From NCBI GenBank assembly GCA_024742405.1, contig JANSYP010000006.1, forward strand, positions 225,120 to 289,119: a stretch of 64,000 bases of DNA, read 5' to 3'. The notes below the pieces were generated by a model that was not told the origin of the DNA, searched no databases, and was given only the letters and a program-made list of their open reading frames with translations. Position numbers and translations under genes: made by a program. How positions within the stretch are numbered: the stretch's first letter is position 1; every line of letters begins with the position of its first letter. This document shows positions 26,723-37,526 of this stretch, piece by piece. This DNA comes from Paracoccaceae bacterium. Its GTDB lineage: Bacteria; Pseudomonadota; Alphaproteobacteria; Rhodobacterales; Rhodobacteraceae.

Positions 26723-27998
26723 GGCGCAACGCCTCGACCGGGTTAAGCCGCGCTGCGCGGCGGGCGGGGAAATAGGTGACGACACAGGAGAGCCCGAGCG
26801 ATAGGGCAACCGCGCTCAGCACATCCTCGAGTTGAAGCCGCGCCGGCAGGTAGTAGATGCCGCGGATCGACGGATCCCAGACGCCGCCGCCCGAGAGCGC
26901 GTTCACGGCGGCAAAGATCGGATCGATATAGATCGCAAAGAGGCAGCCCAGGATCACCCCGGCGAGCGTGCCAACCAGACCCGTGGTCATCCCGCACAGC
27001 AGAAAGACCCGCAGCACCGCGCCCTCGCTCAGGCCCAGCGTGCGCAGGATCCCGATATCGGCCTGCTTGTTCTTCACCAGCATGATCAGGCCCGACACGA
27101 TGTTCATCGCCGCGATCAGCACCAGGACCGACAGGATCACGAACATCACGTTGTCCTCGACCTCCAGCGCGCGCAGGAAATTGCCCGACGCGTCCTGCCA
27201 GGTCATCAGGAACCCGCGGTCCGCCGCGATGGCTTGCAGCGCGCGGGCGACTTGCGGGGCGGCTTCGGGATCGACGACCATGATCTCGATCTCGTCCGCC
27301 ACGCCCTGGCGGTTGAAGAAGTCCTGCGCCATCCCGAACGGCATGTAGATGCGGGTGCTGTCGATATCGTAGCGCCCGGCAGTGAACACAAAGGCCACGT
27401 CATAGGTCGCGACGCGAGGCTTTGTGCCGAAGGGGGTCTTCACACCCTCCGGCGCGATCACCCGCAGACTGTCCCCCGGTTGCAGCCCGAGCGCGCGCGC
27501 GATGCCGGAGCCGACGGCGACCCCCTCGCCATAGCGCGCCGTGTCGCCCCACCCGTCCTCGGATTGTACGATGCGCGGCAGTGTCGCGAGGTCTTCAGGC
27601 GTCATGCCGTAGACCTCGGCAGCAGCGGCGCGGCCATTGTGGCTCAGCATCGCCTGCCCTTTGACCAAGGGGGCCGCGCGGACGACGCCAGGCACTTCGG
27701 CCAGCGCGGCGGCGCGATCCTCGAAGTCGTCGATCACCCGCGTGACCCGCCCATCGGCATCGACATAGGTCGCGTTGTAATAGGTGATATGGGCGTTGGC
27801 GCCGACGATCGTGTCAACGAACTCTGCCCGGAATCCCGCCCGCACCGAAAGCGTGGCGATCAGCGCAAAAACCGCGAGCATGATGCCGATGAAAGAAATC
27901 CAGGTCATCACGCTGACGCCGCCTTCGGCCCGCGTGGCACGCAGATAACGCCATGCAATCATGCGTTCGTATCGGGAAAACGGACCGGGTTGCGCCAT
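26715..27998 (-). CDS. LolC/LolE-type permease of lipoprotein-releasing system
   Basis: 427 aa, four membrane helices: one N-terminal ([21 protein letters not shown]), then a 200-aa periplasmic domain and three C-terminal helices within about residues 280-410. The start [19 protein letters not shown] fits LolC/E proteins exactly, so the ATG at 27998 is used. As usual in alphaproteobacteria, one permease probably works as a homodimer with LolD. Confidence 0.9.
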   Translation of the reverse strand: MAQPGPFSRYERMIAWRYLRATRAEGGVSVMTWISFIGIMLAVFALIATLSVRAGFRAEFVDTIVGANAHITYYNATYVDADGRVTRVIDDFEDRAAALAEVPGVVRAAPLVKGQAMLSHNGRAAAAEVYGMTPEDLATLPRIVQSEDGWGDTARYGEGVAVGSGIARALGLQPGDSLRVIAPEGVKTPFGTKPRVATYDVAFVFTAGRYDIDSTRIYMPFGMAQDFFNRQGVADEIEIMVVDPEAAPQVARALQAIAADRGFLMTWQDASGNFLRALEVEDNVMFVILSVLVLIAAMNIVSGLIMLVKNKQADIGILRTLGLSEGAVLRVFLLCGMTTGLVGTLAGVILGCLFAIYIDPIFAAVNALSGGGVWDPSIRGIYYLPARLQLEDVLSAVALSLGLSCVVTYFPARRAARLNPVEALRHG

Positions 27999-28096
27999 GC
28001 CCCGCTCTTCCGTGCTGCGCGGGCGGAATGCAAGCCCTTCGGGGGTCAAAGCCCCGCGACTGGCGGCACGCGCCGGTTCTGCGCGTGCCGGTTGGT

Positions 28097-28687
28097 TCAG
28101 TCCTTGACTGTCGGGTTCGCCTTGAGCCAGTCGATGACGGTCTGTGCGCTCTGATCCGGCGGGAAGACAGGATAGAACACCTGCTCGATCATGCCGTCGC
28201 GCAGCACCATGGTCAGCCGCTTGAGCAGCACCATCCCGCCGGTTTCGAACCGCGGCAGGTCCAACTCATCCGCCAGACGCAGCGCATTGTCCGACAGCAG
28301 TGCAAACGGCAGATGCAGTCGGGTTGCGGCTTCGCGTTGCCAAACACTGTCTTGCGTCGACAGACCAAAGATCTGCCGGATCCCAAGTGCGCCCAGCTCC
28401 TCCGCATGGTCGCGAAAGGCGCAGGACTGCGGGGTGCAGCCGCGCGCGCCGGGGATCTCATCCCACCCGTCCGGCAAGGGCCTGTCCGGCTTGCCGGTCA
28501 TCGGATAGATATAGACGACCGTGCGCCCGACGATCTCCGACAGGTCGACCTCTTCGCCCGACGTCGACGTGAGCGGCAGCGTCGGAAGTCCAAGGCCCTG
28601 CAGGTGGCTCGCGCCGCCATCGTCCTCGGGCGCGGGCAGCAGGCTCCAATCTACGTCGCTGGATCCCGTGAAGGGTTGGTTACTCAT
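28097..28687 (-). CDS. Peroxiredoxin (AhpC/TSA-Bcp-like)
   Basis: 196 aa with a thioredoxin-like fold: [11 protein letters not shown], then the peroxidatic cysteine in [16 protein letters not shown]. The motif has two cysteines, C-x4-C, as in Bcp-like atypical 2-Cys enzymes. The later pattern [22 protein letters not shown] fits. It probably reduces peroxides in the cytosol. The start overlaps the aquaporin stop by 8 bases. Confidence 0.88.
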   Translation of the reverse strand: MSNQPFTGSSDVDWSLLPAPEDDGGASHLQGLGLPTLPLTSTSGEEVDLSEIVGRTVVYIYPMTGKPDRPLPDGWDEIPGARGCTPQSCAFRDHAEELGALGIRQIFGLSTQDSVWQREAATRLHLPFALLSDNALRLADELDLPRFETGGMVLLKRLTMVLRDGMIEQVFYPVFPPDQSAQTVIDWLKANPTVKD

Positions 28688-29369
28688 CTTTGCTTATCAA
28701 TCCCCAGATCAGTGCCCCAAGTGTCCCGCCGATCAGCGGCGCGGCCCAAAAGAGCCATAGCTGCGCCAGCGCGGGTCCATCCGCGAAGAGCGCGACACCC
28801 GTCGAACGGGCCGGATTAACCGATGTGTTGGTGACCGGGATCGAAATCAAGTGGATGAGCGTGAGCCCCAGCCCGATCGCCAGAGGCGCCGCGACGGGAT
28901 GTCCATTCGGCGCTGTCGCGCCGAGAATGATGATCAGGAATGCCGCGGTCAGGACGATCTCGATCACCAGCGCCGACGTCAGGCTATACCCACCTGGCGA
29001 GGCCGCGCCGTAGCCGTTGGAGGCAAAGCCGCCCACGCCGGCGAAGTCCGCTTGCCCGCTGACGACCACGTAGAGCACGATCGCCGCGACGATCGAGCCG
29101 GCGACCTGCGCCGCCCAATAGGGCAGCAGCAAACCTTTTTCGAACCGGCCCGCCACCATCAGTCCCAGCGAAACCGCCGGGTTGAAATGGCCGCCGGAAA
29201 TCCCGCCGACCGCATAGGCCATCGTCAGAACCGTCAGGCCAAACGCAAAGGCCACCCCGAGCCAACCGATCCCCACATCCGGGAAACCGGCCGCGAGGAC
29301 GGCAGCCCCACACCCCCCGAAAACGAGCCAGAAAGTTCCGATGAACTCGGCCATCAATTTCTTTGTCAT
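28680..29369 (-). CDS. aqpZ: Aquaporin Z (MIP-family water channel)
   Basis: 229 aa with six membrane helices and both pore motifs: [11 protein letters not shown] near residue 62 and [11 protein letters not shown] near 182. The Arg after the second NPA and the His/Cys-type selectivity residues are those of water-specific AqpZ rather than GlpF. The C-terminus is WGLISKDE. It is co-transcribed with the peroxiredoxin gene. Confidence 0.94.
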   Translation of the reverse strand: MTKKLMAEFIGTFWLVFGGCGAAVLAAGFPDVGIGWLGVAFAFGLTVLTMAYAVGGISGGHFNPAVSLGLMVAGRFEKGLLLPYWAAQVAGSIVAAIVLYVVVSGQADFAGVGGFASNGYGAASPGGYSLTSALVIEIVLTAAFLIIILGATAPNGHPVAAPLAIGLGLTLIHLISIPVTNTSVNPARSTGVALFADGPALAQLWLFWAAPLIGGTLGALIWGLISKDE

Positions 29370-29631
29370 TGGGCGATCTCTCCGTGGTCCAATTTAGTAC
29401 GGCCAAAAATCGGCAGCATTTCGTCGCCAGACCGCACCAAGAGGGCTCGGGTAGCATGCGTGTGACACACGCTGCATCAGGCAGGACTGTCAAGGCAAGA
29501 GGTGCAGACCCGTTTGCCACATTGGCGGTTGCCGTTCCCACCCGACCGTGTTGGCCGACGGCAAATCCGTTGACGCACGGCAAAACCGCATGCTTAGTTT
29601 CCGCTCTCCGACGCATTCTAGGAGAATACCC

Positions 29632-30060
29632 ATGAAACCCTTCGCCGGCCCAGTGCACGTCGCGGTTCTTGCCGCAGCCGTCCTGTCCGCCTGCACCGGG
29701 AACCCGTTCACACCCTCGGCCCAGTTGGTGATGGTCGGCAGCGCCTCGCAAGGACCGAAAGTAGCCGCGATTGCGGCGGAGTACGGTATCGACAATATCG
29801 ACGCCCGCTTTGACGGCACCGGCGTTGGCGTAGCGGCCTTCTGCGGCCAGAACGACAGCAACAACGACGGCGACGGTGTGATCGATATGCTGGTGATTCC
29901 GCGGGGTTTGAAAACAGAGGAAGCCGATGCCTGCGTCCAGGACGGCACCAGCTACGAAACGCTGCGATATGCGGGAGACACGGTGCTGATCCGCAAGGCC
30001 AGCTTTGGCACAGTCGTTGGGCTGAGCGCCTTGGCGTCCCACCTTCGGCGGAACGGGTAA
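29632..30060 (+). CDS. Small lipoprotein resembling the N-terminal lobe of PstS phosphate-binding proteins
   Basis: 142 aa from ATG 29632, with AGGAG 8 bases upstream. The lipobox LSAC follows a signal sequence. By eye, VGSASQGPKVAAIAAEYG and FDGTGVGVAAFC line up with the PstS pattern GSSTV..., STGTGGGxKxFC, and KTEEADACVQDG with the ensuing segment also fits. The protein stops where only the first part of PstS (about 300 aa) would be complete. The phosphate-contact residues GSST are changed to GSAS. It may be a truncated, repurposed fold. Function unknown. Confidence 0.6.
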   Translation: MKPFAGPVHVAVLAAAVLSACTGNPFTPSAQLVMVGSASQGPKVAAIAAEYGIDNIDARFDGTGVGVAAFCGQNDSNNDGDGVIDMLVIPRGLKTEEADACVQDGTSYETLRYAGDTVLIRKASFGTVVGLSALASHLRRNG

Positions 30061-30221
30061 CGCCCCCGCTCGTTTCAGGAGTGCAACATGGCGCGGGTCG
30101 ATGTGCGCCTAGTTCCGGGAACGAAGCCCCCCAGACGCCATTTGGCTGAGACCGGGTGGTCCGTTTCGGGACCCCTGGTCCCGTGGCAGATGGAGATCAC
30201 GCCAGGGCCCGCGCCTCCGGC

Positions 30222-30857
30222 TCAGTCGGGTGCGGATGTGCCTTCAAGCATCGCTCTTACCGGGTCGACCAGGGCAAGCCCGATCGCGCGGGACAGCTCC
30301 GGTTCGAAATGGACGCCGTCGATGGTCGATGGGGTGCCGATCTCGGACGCATCGAAAAACGTCACCGCGCACTCCCGGGAGACTTGCCGGATGCGCGCCG
30401 GCAGGGCCCGGCTCCGGGCCGCCATCTGTTCCGAGACGTCCGGATCTGGCCCCGCGATCATCGGCGGCGGCGCGACCAGCAAAATGCAGTCGGCGATATA
30501 GGAGGTCCGTCCGGGATGGTGGCGGATGATCTCAACGAGCCGCGACAAGCCACGGGCGGTGTCCCGAAGCTCGAGACTGCGGTAGATATCATTCGTTCCC
30601 AGCATGATGACCGTGAGGTCGAGAGGTTTGTGGGTCGACAGCAGGGTCGGCAACAGCCGGGCGCCGTTCAGGTCCGCCGGCGAGCTCAAATCGTCATAGG
30701 CGGTCGTTCGCCCGTTGAGGCCCTCGGGGATCACCGTCACGCCGGCGAGCGCGGATTCGAGCACCTCCGGCCAGCGATGTGCGGCGTCATGCCGGCCGCT
30801 CTTGTCGGGCTTGTAGCCCCAAGTCAGACTGTCTCCGAATGCCAGAACCCGTGCCAT
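30222..30857 (-). CDS. SGNH/GDSL-family hydrolase (arylesterase/lysophospholipase L1-like)
   Basis: 211 aa from ATG 30857. The four SGNH blocks are visible: FGDSLTWG (nucleophile Ser), the Gly block around EGLNGRTT, GTNDIY (Asn) and DGVHFEPE (Asp and His). No signal peptide, so probably cytosolic. The start is 9 bases from the proS stop, so the two may share a transcript. Substrate not assignable. Confidence 0.88.
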   Translation of the reverse strand: MARVLAFGDSLTWGYKPDKSGRHDAAHRWPEVLESALAGVTVIPEGLNGRTTAYDDLSSPADLNGARLLPTLLSTHKPLDLTVIMLGTNDIYRSLELRDTARGLSRLVEIIRHHPGRTSYIADCILLVAPPPMIAGPDPDVSEQMAARSRALPARIRQVSRECAVTFFDASEIGTPSTIDGVHFEPELSRAIGLALVDPVRAMLEGTSAPD

Positions 30858-30865
30858 CGTGCGCC

Positions 30866-32197
30866 TCAGGCGTAGATTTCCGCCACTCGGGCCACGGCGA
30901 CCTCCGGGCTGAGCTCTTCGCTGACCCCCGTCCGCCGGCTGGTCAGTTCGACGACCCCGGCCTTGAGCCCGCGCGGCCCGACGGTGATCCGCCAGGGCAA
31001 CCCGATCAGGTCCATCGAGGCGAATTTCGCCCCGGCCCGTTCGTCGCGATCGTCGTAGAGCGGCTCCAGCCCCCGCCCCGTAAGCGCAGCGTAGAGGTCC
31101 TCGCAGGCGGCATCGGCCTGTGCATCGCCTTGCTTGAGATTGACGATGCCGCACTGAAACGGCGTCACGCCCTCGGGCCAGATGATGCCCTTGTCGTCGT
31201 GGTTCGCCTCGATGATCGCGCCCAGTAGACGGCTGACCCCGATGCCGTGACTGCCCATGTGAACCGGCGTAGACTGCCCGTCCGGTCCTTGCACCGTGGC
31301 GCCCAATGGCTCCGAATACTTCGTTCCGAAGTAAAAGATCTGGCCGACCTCGATCCCGCGCGCGCTGCGTCGCCGGTCCTCAGGTATGTCGGCGAAAAGC
31401 GTCTCGTCATGGGTCTCGTCGGTACGGGCATAGCGCGAGGTGAATTCTTCGAGAATGCCCTGACACTGCTCCACATCGTCATAGTCGATCGCGCGGTCGC
31501 CAAAGCTCAGATCGGTCACGGCGCTGTCGTAGAACACCTCCGACTCGCCGGTGTCCGCCAGAACGAGGAACTCGTGGGTATAATCGCCGCCGATCGGCCC
31601 GCCATCGGCCCGCATCGGAATCGCCTGCAGCCCCATCCGTTCGTAGCTGCGCAGATAGCTCACCAGATGACGGTTATAGGCGTGAAGCGCATCTTCTTTG
31701 GTCAGGTCGAAATTATAGCCGTCCTTCATCAGGAACTCGCGGCCGCGCATGACGCCAAAGCGCGGGCGGATCTCGTCACGGAACTTCCACTGGATATGGT
31801 AGAGCGTCAGCGGCAGGTCGCGGTAACTGCGCACATGGGACCGGAAGATGTCCGTGATCAGTTCTTCGTTGGTCGGCCCATAGAGCATATCGCGCCCATG
31901 GCGATCGCTGATGCGCAGCATTTCCTCGCCATAGTCATCATATCGTCCGCTCTCGCGCCACAGCTCCGCCGATTGAACGGTCGGCATCAGCATCGGGATG
32001 TGGCCCGCGCGGATCTGTTCTTCATGCACGATCTGCTCGATCCGGCGCAGCACCTTGTAGCCGAGCGGCAGCCAGGAATAGATCCCGGCACTGGCCTGCT
32101 GGATCATCCCCGCCCGCAGCATCAGCCGGTGGCTGGCGATCTGCGCCTCGGACGGCGTTTCTTTCAGAACGGGCAGGAAGTAGCGGGACAGGCGCAT
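30866..32197 (-). CDS. proS: Prolyl-tRNA synthetase, short form lacking the editing insertion
   Basis: 443 aa. Class II motifs are present: motif 1 around [21 protein letters not shown], shown here only in part, motif 2 with the loop [20 protein letters not shown], again partial, and motif 3 [11 protein letters not shown]. The length and the direct join of motif 2 to motif 3 without the 180-aa INS domain match the alphaproteobacterial ProS form. Editing of Ala-tRNA(Pro) therefore depends on a free-standing factor. The C-terminal anticodon-binding domain ends VARVAEIYA. Confidence 0.95.
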   Translation of the reverse strand: MRLSRYFLPVLKETPSEAQIASHRLMLRAGMIQQASAGIYSWLPLGYKVLRRIEQIVHEEQIRAGHIPMLMPTVQSAELWRESGRYDDYGEEMLRISDRHGRDMLYGPTNEELITDIFRSHVRSYRDLPLTLYHIQWKFRDEIRPRFGVMRGREFLMKDGYNFDLTKEDALHAYNRHLVSYLRSYERMGLQAIPMRADGGPIGGDYTHEFLVLADTGESEVFYDSAVTDLSFGDRAIDYDDVEQCQGILEEFTSRYARTDETHDETLFADIPEDRRRSARGIEVGQIFYFGTKYSEPLGATVQGPDGQSTPVHMGSHGIGVSRLLGAIIEANHDDKGIIWPEGVTPFQCGIVNLKQGDAQADAACEDLYAALTGRGLEPLYDDRDERAGAKFASMDLIGLPWRITVGPRGLKAGVVELTSRRTGVSEELSPEVAVARVAEIYA

Positions 32198-32294
32198 CTG
32201 AAACCTTTCTTCGACAGCATCCGTCGACTGCTAGTCCAGTGCCGCCACCGCGACAATCCCAAGCCTTTGGTCGCGCGTACCGTGCGGTGCCGGA

Positions 32295-32872
32295 TCAGGC
32301 TGTTTTGACGACCCGGTCGCGCACCGGCAGTTCCGGATCCGCCACATTGTCCAGATCGACCCCGGTCGTTTCAATGCGAAAGAACAGCGTCACAGTCGCG
32401 CCTAGCAGCGAGGTCACGATCAGAATCCCCAGTAGCGCCAGCACCCCGATGGCCGACAGCAGGATCGGGAACAGAAAGGCCGTCGTCACCGCCCCGATCT
32501 TGCCGAAACTGGCCGCGAACCCGGCACCCGTGCCGCGGATATGCAGCGGAAAAACCTCGACGGCCAGCAAATAGGTTTGCGCGTTCGGGCCCATACCCGC
32601 CGCTTTCTCAAAACAAGCCAATGCGGGCTTTCCGTGCTAGTGAGCCGGCCGAGCACGACAAGTATCGCCGGCACCACGACGCTGGCATACATCCAGCGCC
32701 ATGCCCCAAGCTCGGGATGCGTGGAGAGGATCGCCGCACTGGCCAAACTGTAGCCCAGCACATCGAGCGAGAATTCTCGCGCGATCAGCGGCAGGGCGAT
32801 TCCGGTGACGAACACCACCATACCCTTGAAGAACTTGCCGGCCGCGGCGAGCAGCCAGATGCGGAGTTGCAT
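32295..32872 (-). pseudogene. MFS (sugar-porter-like) transporter remnant
   Basis: Two frames hold adjoining parts of one transporter. 32872 to about 32630 gives AAGKFFKGMVVFVTGIALPL and WMYASVVVPAILVVLGRL. From about 32620 to 32295, one frame over, come GMGPNAQTYLLAVEVFPLHI, RGTGAGFAASFGK and two more helices. A normal protein of this type has 12 helices and about 450 aa. Here helices 2-5 and 6-10 are missing and the halves are out of frame, so internal deletions and a frameshift have inactivated it. Confidence 0.75.
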
Positions 32873-33273
32873 GCCCGTCAGGCGTACAGAAGCCGTCCTT
32901 GTGCCGTCCGGTCATGCCGGAACCTCATAGATATACTGCTGCGGCGTGCGGGCTTCGACGGCGTCGCGCAATCTGGTGTCTACGAAAAACTCGCCTCTCC
33001 GTCATCAGACGCCGACGCCCGCGCCATGGCGCCTGCCAGACCGAGTCTCGCCCCCGGTCGTCCGCGCTTGGAAATCCATCCACCACGTCGGGCCCCGAAA
33101 AAGGGTGGCCCAGAATGCTGCGATAATGAAACGGCTAAACCTCTATAGTGACCGGAACAAAAAGCTTTTGTGACCCATTGGCGTGACGGACGCCGGAAAT
33201 CCAAACGACAGCGCCTTTGCCCTGGACACGCACCGCTCTGGCCAATCTTCAAACACGGCAGTACACAACCCCC
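32873..33273. other. Gene-free stretch left of the AI-2E-family permease gene
   Basis: About 400 bases between the transporter remnant and the next gene. I see no protein of a known family, no tRNA and no strong hairpin; it may hold eroded 5' parts of the MFS pseudogene and the promoter of the permease/hda pair. Confidence 0.5.
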
Positions 33274-34356
33274 ATGGCCCTACCCGTTGAGACTCAGATG
33301 AAATACTGGAGCATCGCCACCGCGGTGTTCCTGCTGACATTGTGGTTTCTGGGCGACCAGTTGCTGCCGTTCGTGCTGGGCATGGCGGTGGCCTACCTGC
33401 TCGATCCGGTGGCCGACCGGCTGGAAGACTGGGGTCTGTCGCGCGGAATTGCCGTCGCGGTCATCTCGATCGTGTTTCTCGTGGCCTTCGTGGCAGTCGT
33501 TCTGTTGATCGTTCCCGCGCTGGTGCGCCAGGCCATCGACCTCGTGAATGCAGTCCCGGATCTGGTGCATACCTTGCGCGAGTTCGTCAACTCACGCATT
33601 CCGGGCGGGTTGGCCGAAGGATCACCCGCAGGTCAGGCGCTGTCCGACATCGGACAGACCATCCGCGAAAAGGGCACTGTGGTGCTGGAAGGGGTGCTCA
33701 CGTCCGCGCTGAGTATCGTCAATGTGCTGGTTCTGATCTTCATCGTGCCGGTGGTTTCCGTCTATCTGCTGATCGACTGGGACAAGCTCATCGCCCGGAT
33801 CGACGATCTTCTGCCCCGGGACCACGCACCGGTGATCCGCACGCTTGCCGGGCGGATGGACCAAGCTCTGTCGTCCTTTATCCGAGGTCAGGGCACGGTG
33901 TGCCTCATCCAGGGCACATTCTATGCGGTCGCCCTGATGGCGGCGGGGCTTAATTACGGGCTCGTGGTCGGTTTTGTCGGTGGGCTGCTGTCCTTCATCC
34001 CAATGGTCGGCTCCATTGTCGGCGGTGTGCTGGCGATCGGCCTTGCGGCCTTCCAGTTCTGGGGCGATTGGCTGCAGATCGGGCTCATCGCAGGCATTTT
34101 CATGTTCGGCCAGATCGTCGAAGGCAACATTCTGACGCCAAAGCTGGTGGGCTCTTCGGTCGGGTTGCACCCTGTCTGGCTGCTGCTGGCACTGTCGGTG
34201 TTCGGCGCGCTCTTCGGGTTCGTGGGCATGCTGGTGGCGGTCCCGCTTTCGGCCATGCTGGCGGTCCTGGTCCGGTTTCTGATCGAGCATTACAAGGAGG
34301 GACGGCTCTATCGCGGGCTGTCCGACGAACAAGAGACCCGCGACGCCGCCGAATGA
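33274..34356 (+). CDS. AI-2E-family (PerM/TqsA-like) membrane permease
   Basis: 360 aa from ATG 33274. Pairs of N-terminal helices (WSIATAVFLLTLWFLGDQLL and SIVFLVAFVAVVLLIVP), a central amphipathic domain, then the conserved GLNYGLVVGFVGGLLSFIPMVGS region, here quoted only in part, and terminal helices. The family includes possible autoinducer-2 exporters and Na+/H+ antiporters, so function is open. Its stop overlaps the hda start (ATGA). Confidence 0.88.
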   Translation: MALPVETQMKYWSIATAVFLLTLWFLGDQLLPFVLGMAVAYLLDPVADRLEDWGLSRGIAVAVISIVFLVAFVAVVLLIVPALVRQAIDLVNAVPDLVHTLREFVNSRIPGGLAEGSPAGQALSDIGQTIREKGTVVLEGVLTSALSIVNVLVLIFIVPVVSVYLLIDWDKLIARIDDLLPRDHAPVIRTLAGRMDQALSSFIRGQGTVCLIQGTFYAVALMAAGLNYGLVVGFVGGLLSFIPMVGSIVGGVLAIGLAAFQFWGDWLQIGLIAGIFMFGQIVEGNILTPKLVGSSVGLHPVWLLLALSVFGALFGFVGMLVAVPLSAMLAVLVRFLIEHYKEGRLYRGLSDEQETRDAAE

Positions 34357-35027
34357 CCCCGCAGCAGCTGCCTCTCGATCTGCCCCCGGTCACGGCCATG
34401 GGGCGCGCGGACTTTTTTGAATCGCCGTGCAATGCAGGCGCGCTGGCGGCAACGCTCGACCATTCTCGTTGGCCCGTGCCACGCATGATCCTGGCCGGCC
34501 CGCGCGGCTCCGGACGCAGCCATCTGGCCCATGTCTTTGCCGAAGCGACGGGCGGTGCGGTCGTGGCGGCGCGAGATCTTGCCGCCTCCGGATTGCCGGA
34601 CCGCGCGACGGCCATCGCCGTGGATGACGCGGATGCCGTCGCGGGCAACGCGGACGCCGAAGAAGCGCTCTTTCACCTGCACAACGGCGCCGCGACCCGG
34701 GGCACTCCGCTGCTGCTGACCGGCGCGGATCTGCCCGGCACCTGGGGCATTGAGCTGCCCGACCTGGTCAGCCGCCTCGCCGCCTACCCGGTCACGCTCA
34801 TTCACCCCCCCGACGACAGTTTGCTCACCATGGTTCTGGCAAAGCTGTTTGACGACCGGCAGCTCTTTCCGGAGCCCGAGGTGCTGACCTATCTCGTCCG
34901 GCGGATGGAACGGTCGCTGGACGCCGCGCGCAGGCTCGTCGCCGCGATCGATCAGCGCGCCCTGGCGGAACGGCGCCGGGTGACCCGCACCCTTGCCGCA
35001 ACGGTGCTTGCGGAGTATGCCGGTTAA
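34353..35027 (+). CDS. hda: Hda/DnaA-like replication regulator
   Basis: 224 aa with a clamp-binding N-terminal motif (QQLPLDLPP, like QLSLPL of Hda), the AAA+ Walker A variant GPRGSGRSH and Walker B AIAVDDAD. Domain III of DnaA is present, without the DnaA DNA-binding domain IV. Gly-x4-Gly-Arg-Ser in place of Gly-Lys-Thr/Ser is common in alphaproteobacterial Hda/HdaA. It probably promotes hydrolysis of DnaA-ATP at the sliding clamp. Translationally coupled to the permease gene. Confidence 0.85.
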   Translation: MTPQQLPLDLPPVTAMGRADFFESPCNAGALAATLDHSRWPVPRMILAGPRGSGRSHLAHVFAEATGGAVVAARDLAASGLPDRATAIAVDDADAVAGNADAEEALFHLHNGAATRGTPLLLTGADLPGTWGIELPDLVSRLAAYPVTLIHPPDDSLLTMVLAKLFDDRQLFPEPEVLTYLVRRMERSLDAARRLVAAIDQRALAERRRVTRTLAATVLAEYAG

Positions 35028-35080
35028 TCTTCCACCACAGTGGAGCTCACGCCGCCCCATGTCCGCACAATGACCCGCCC

Positions 35081-37276
35081 ATGACCACCGCCGATTTCCT
35101 TTCTGCGCCGCGCCCCGATCCGGAGCGTATCGACGGTCTGGACCTCGACGGACCGGAGCGGTTCTTCAATCGGGAACTGTCCTGGCTGGCCTTCAACTGG
35201 CGTGTTCTGGAAGAGGCGGAAAACCCGCGCGTACCGCTGCTGGAACGGCTGCGCTTCATCTCGATCTCGGCCACCAACCTCGACGAGTTCTATACCGTGC
35301 GCGTCGCGGGCCTGCGCGAGCTGGCCAAGGCGGGCACGACAACCCCGGCGGCGGACGGTCTGACCCCGGTCGAGCAGCTCGTTCTGATCGACGCGGATGC
35401 ACGGCGGCTGATGCAGACCCAGCAAAAGGTCTGGAGCCAGCTGCGCCGCGAAATGGAAGCCGAGGGCATCCATATCCTCAAGCGGTCCGGGTTGACCAAG
35501 GCGGACCGCAAATACCTGTCGGAGCTCTTCCTCTCCCAGGTCTTCCCGGTGCTCTCGCCGCTGGCCGTCGACCCCGCCCACCCGTTTCCCTTCATTCCCA
35601 ACACCGGCTTTGCCCTGGCGCTGCAGCTCCAGGGCGGCAGCAAGGATGGAACCCTGTCCGCGCTTCTGCCGATCCCGAACCAGATCAACCGGTTCATCGC
35701 GCTGCCCTCGGAACCCGGCCAGCACCGGTTTCTGCCGCTCGAGCAGTTGCTTTTGATCCATCTCGACAGCCTCTTTCCCGGCTACAAGCTGACCGGCAGT
35801 TGCGCCTTCCGGGTGCTGCGCGACAGCGATCTGGAGGTCGAGGAAGAGGCCGAAGACCTCGTGCGCGAATTCGAGGTCGCCCTGAAACGCCGCCGCCGCG
35901 GTGAGGTCGTGCGGATGAAGATCTCCGCCGGCGCGCCCGACAGCCTGCAACGCCTGATCACCGATCAACTGGAGCTAGGCCCCGACGAGGTGATCGAAAT
36001 CAAGGGCATGATCGGTGTGGGAGATCTGGGCGAGCTGGTGGTCGACAGCCGCGCCGACCTGCTCTGGCCCTCTTACACACCGCGCGTGCCGGAACGGGTT
36101 CAGGACCATGACGGCGACATGTTCGGCGCGATCCGCCAGAAGGACATGCTGCTCCACCACCCCTACGAGACCTTCGACATGGTGGTGCGCTTCCTGCAGC
36201 AGGCCGCGCGCGATCCCAACGTGCTGGCGATCAAGCAGACGCTCTACAGGACGTCGACCGACAGCCCGATCGTCGCCGCACTTTGCGAGGCCGCCGAAGA
36301 GGGCAAATCGGTGACAGCGCTGGTGGAGCTGAAAGCCCGCTTCGACGAGGCCGCCAACATCCGCCAGTCCCGGCACCTGGAACGCGCCGGGGCCCACGTC
36401 GTCTATGGCTTCATCAACTACAAGACCCACGCCAAGATCAGCAGCGTCGTTCGGCGCGAAGGCGACCGTCTGGTCACCTACACCCACTACGGCACCGGCA
36501 ATTACCACCCGATCACCGCGCGCATCTATACCGATCTGTCGCTCTTCACCTGCGATGCAGCGCTCGGGCGGGATGCCACCAAGGTGTTCAATTACCTGTC
36601 CGGCTATGCACAGCCCGAAGGGCTGGAGAAGCTCTGCATCTCGCCGCTCACGCTCAAGCAGCGCCTGCTGGACGGGCTGAAGGGTGAGGCGGCCCATGCC
36701 AAGGCCGGGCGCCCCGCGATGGTGTGGGCCAAGTTGAACTCGCTCATCGACGCGGAGGTGATCGACGCGCTCTATGCCGCAAGCCAGGCTGGCGTGCAGA
36801 TCGATCTTGTGCTGCGAGGTATCTGCGGCGTGCGTCCCGGCATCAGCGGGTTGAGCGACAATATCCGGGTGAAGTCCATCGTGGGCAGGTTTCTGGAGCA
36901 TTCCCGCATCGTCTGTTTCGGCGACGGGCATGGGCTGCCCTCGCCCAAGGCGCGGGTCTATATCTCCTCCGCGGACTGGATGGGGCGCAACCTCAACCGC
37001 CGCGTCGAGACCCTGGTCGAATGCGAAAACCCGACCGTCAAGGCGCAGATCGTGGATCAGATCATGGCCGCCAACCTCGCCGATGAGGCATCGAGCTGGG
37101 TCCTGCACCCCGATGGCCGCTACGCCCGAAGCTTGCCCGAAAACGGTGAACCGCTGTTCAGCTGCCACCAGTTTTTCATGGAAAACCCCTCGCTTTCGGG
37201 ACGCGGCTCTGCTGGGGCCGCCGATGTGCCCAGACTGGCCCAACGCCCGAAACCGGCGCACGACGCACCGCTGTAG
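35081..37276 (+). CDS. ppk: Polyphosphate kinase 1
   Basis: 731 aa, the full PPK1 length. The N domain starts RFFNRELSWLAFNWRVLEEA, shown in part. The catalytic C1 domain carries LLHHPYETFDMVVRFLQQAA and the autophosphorylated His in NYKTHAKIS, followed by YTHYGTGNYHP and ARIYTDLSLFT. The C2 domain has LRGICGVRPGISGLSDNI and the second HKD-like half around FGDGHGL. It makes polyphosphate from ATP. Next to ppx, forming the usual synthesis/degradation pair. Confidence 0.96.
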   Translation: MTTADFLSAPRPDPERIDGLDLDGPERFFNRELSWLAFNWRVLEEAENPRVPLLERLRFISISATNLDEFYTVRVAGLRELAKAGTTTPAADGLTPVEQLVLIDADARRLMQTQQKVWSQLRREMEAEGIHILKRSGLTKADRKYLSELFLSQVFPVLSPLAVDPAHPFPFIPNTGFALALQLQGGSKDGTLSALLPIPNQINRFIALPSEPGQHRFLPLEQLLLIHLDSLFPGYKLTGSCAFRVLRDSDLEVEEEAEDLVREFEVALKRRRRGEVVRMKISAGAPDSLQRLITDQLELGPDEVIEIKGMIGVGDLGELVVDSRADLLWPSYTPRVPERVQDHDGDMFGAIRQKDMLLHHPYETFDMVVRFLQQAARDPNVLAIKQTLYRTSTDSPIVAALCEAAEEGKSVTALVELKARFDEAANIRQSRHLERAGAHVVYGFINYKTHAKISSVVRREGDRLVTYTHYGTGNYHPITARIYTDLSLFTCDAALGRDATKVFNYLSGYAQPEGLEKLCISPLTLKQRLLDGLKGEAAHAKAGRPAMVWAKLNSLIDAEVIDALYAASQAGVQIDLVLRGICGVRPGISGLSDNIRVKSIVGRFLEHSRIVCFGDGHGLPSPKARVYISSADWMGRNLNRRVETLVECENPTVKAQIVDQIMAANLADEASSWVLHPDGRYARSLPENGEPLFSCHQFFMENPSLSGRGSAGAADVPRLAQRPKPAHDAPL

Positions 37277-37526
37277 CCGTCGCAGCAGGACCCCGACCGG
37301 ACCCCTAACCGAGCGGTCGCGCGGTCAGCCAGCAGCTCGAGGTGCCCGGTCCCTCGCGAAGTCCGATCTCAACCGAATGCAACGGCTGCACCGGGCCTGC
37401 GCCACGCCAGAGACAAAAGTCCCGATGGCGGCCAGATTGGCACCCGTGCTGCCCCGCGACACCGCGCAACGATTGACCCGGCGCCGGACCCGCGTAAACT
37501 GCGCGCGAATTGGGACGGAGTCTGCG

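Noticed and set aside
35975..37261. 428-aa minus-strand open frame
   Set aside because: Antisense to ppk1, with no recognisable domain.
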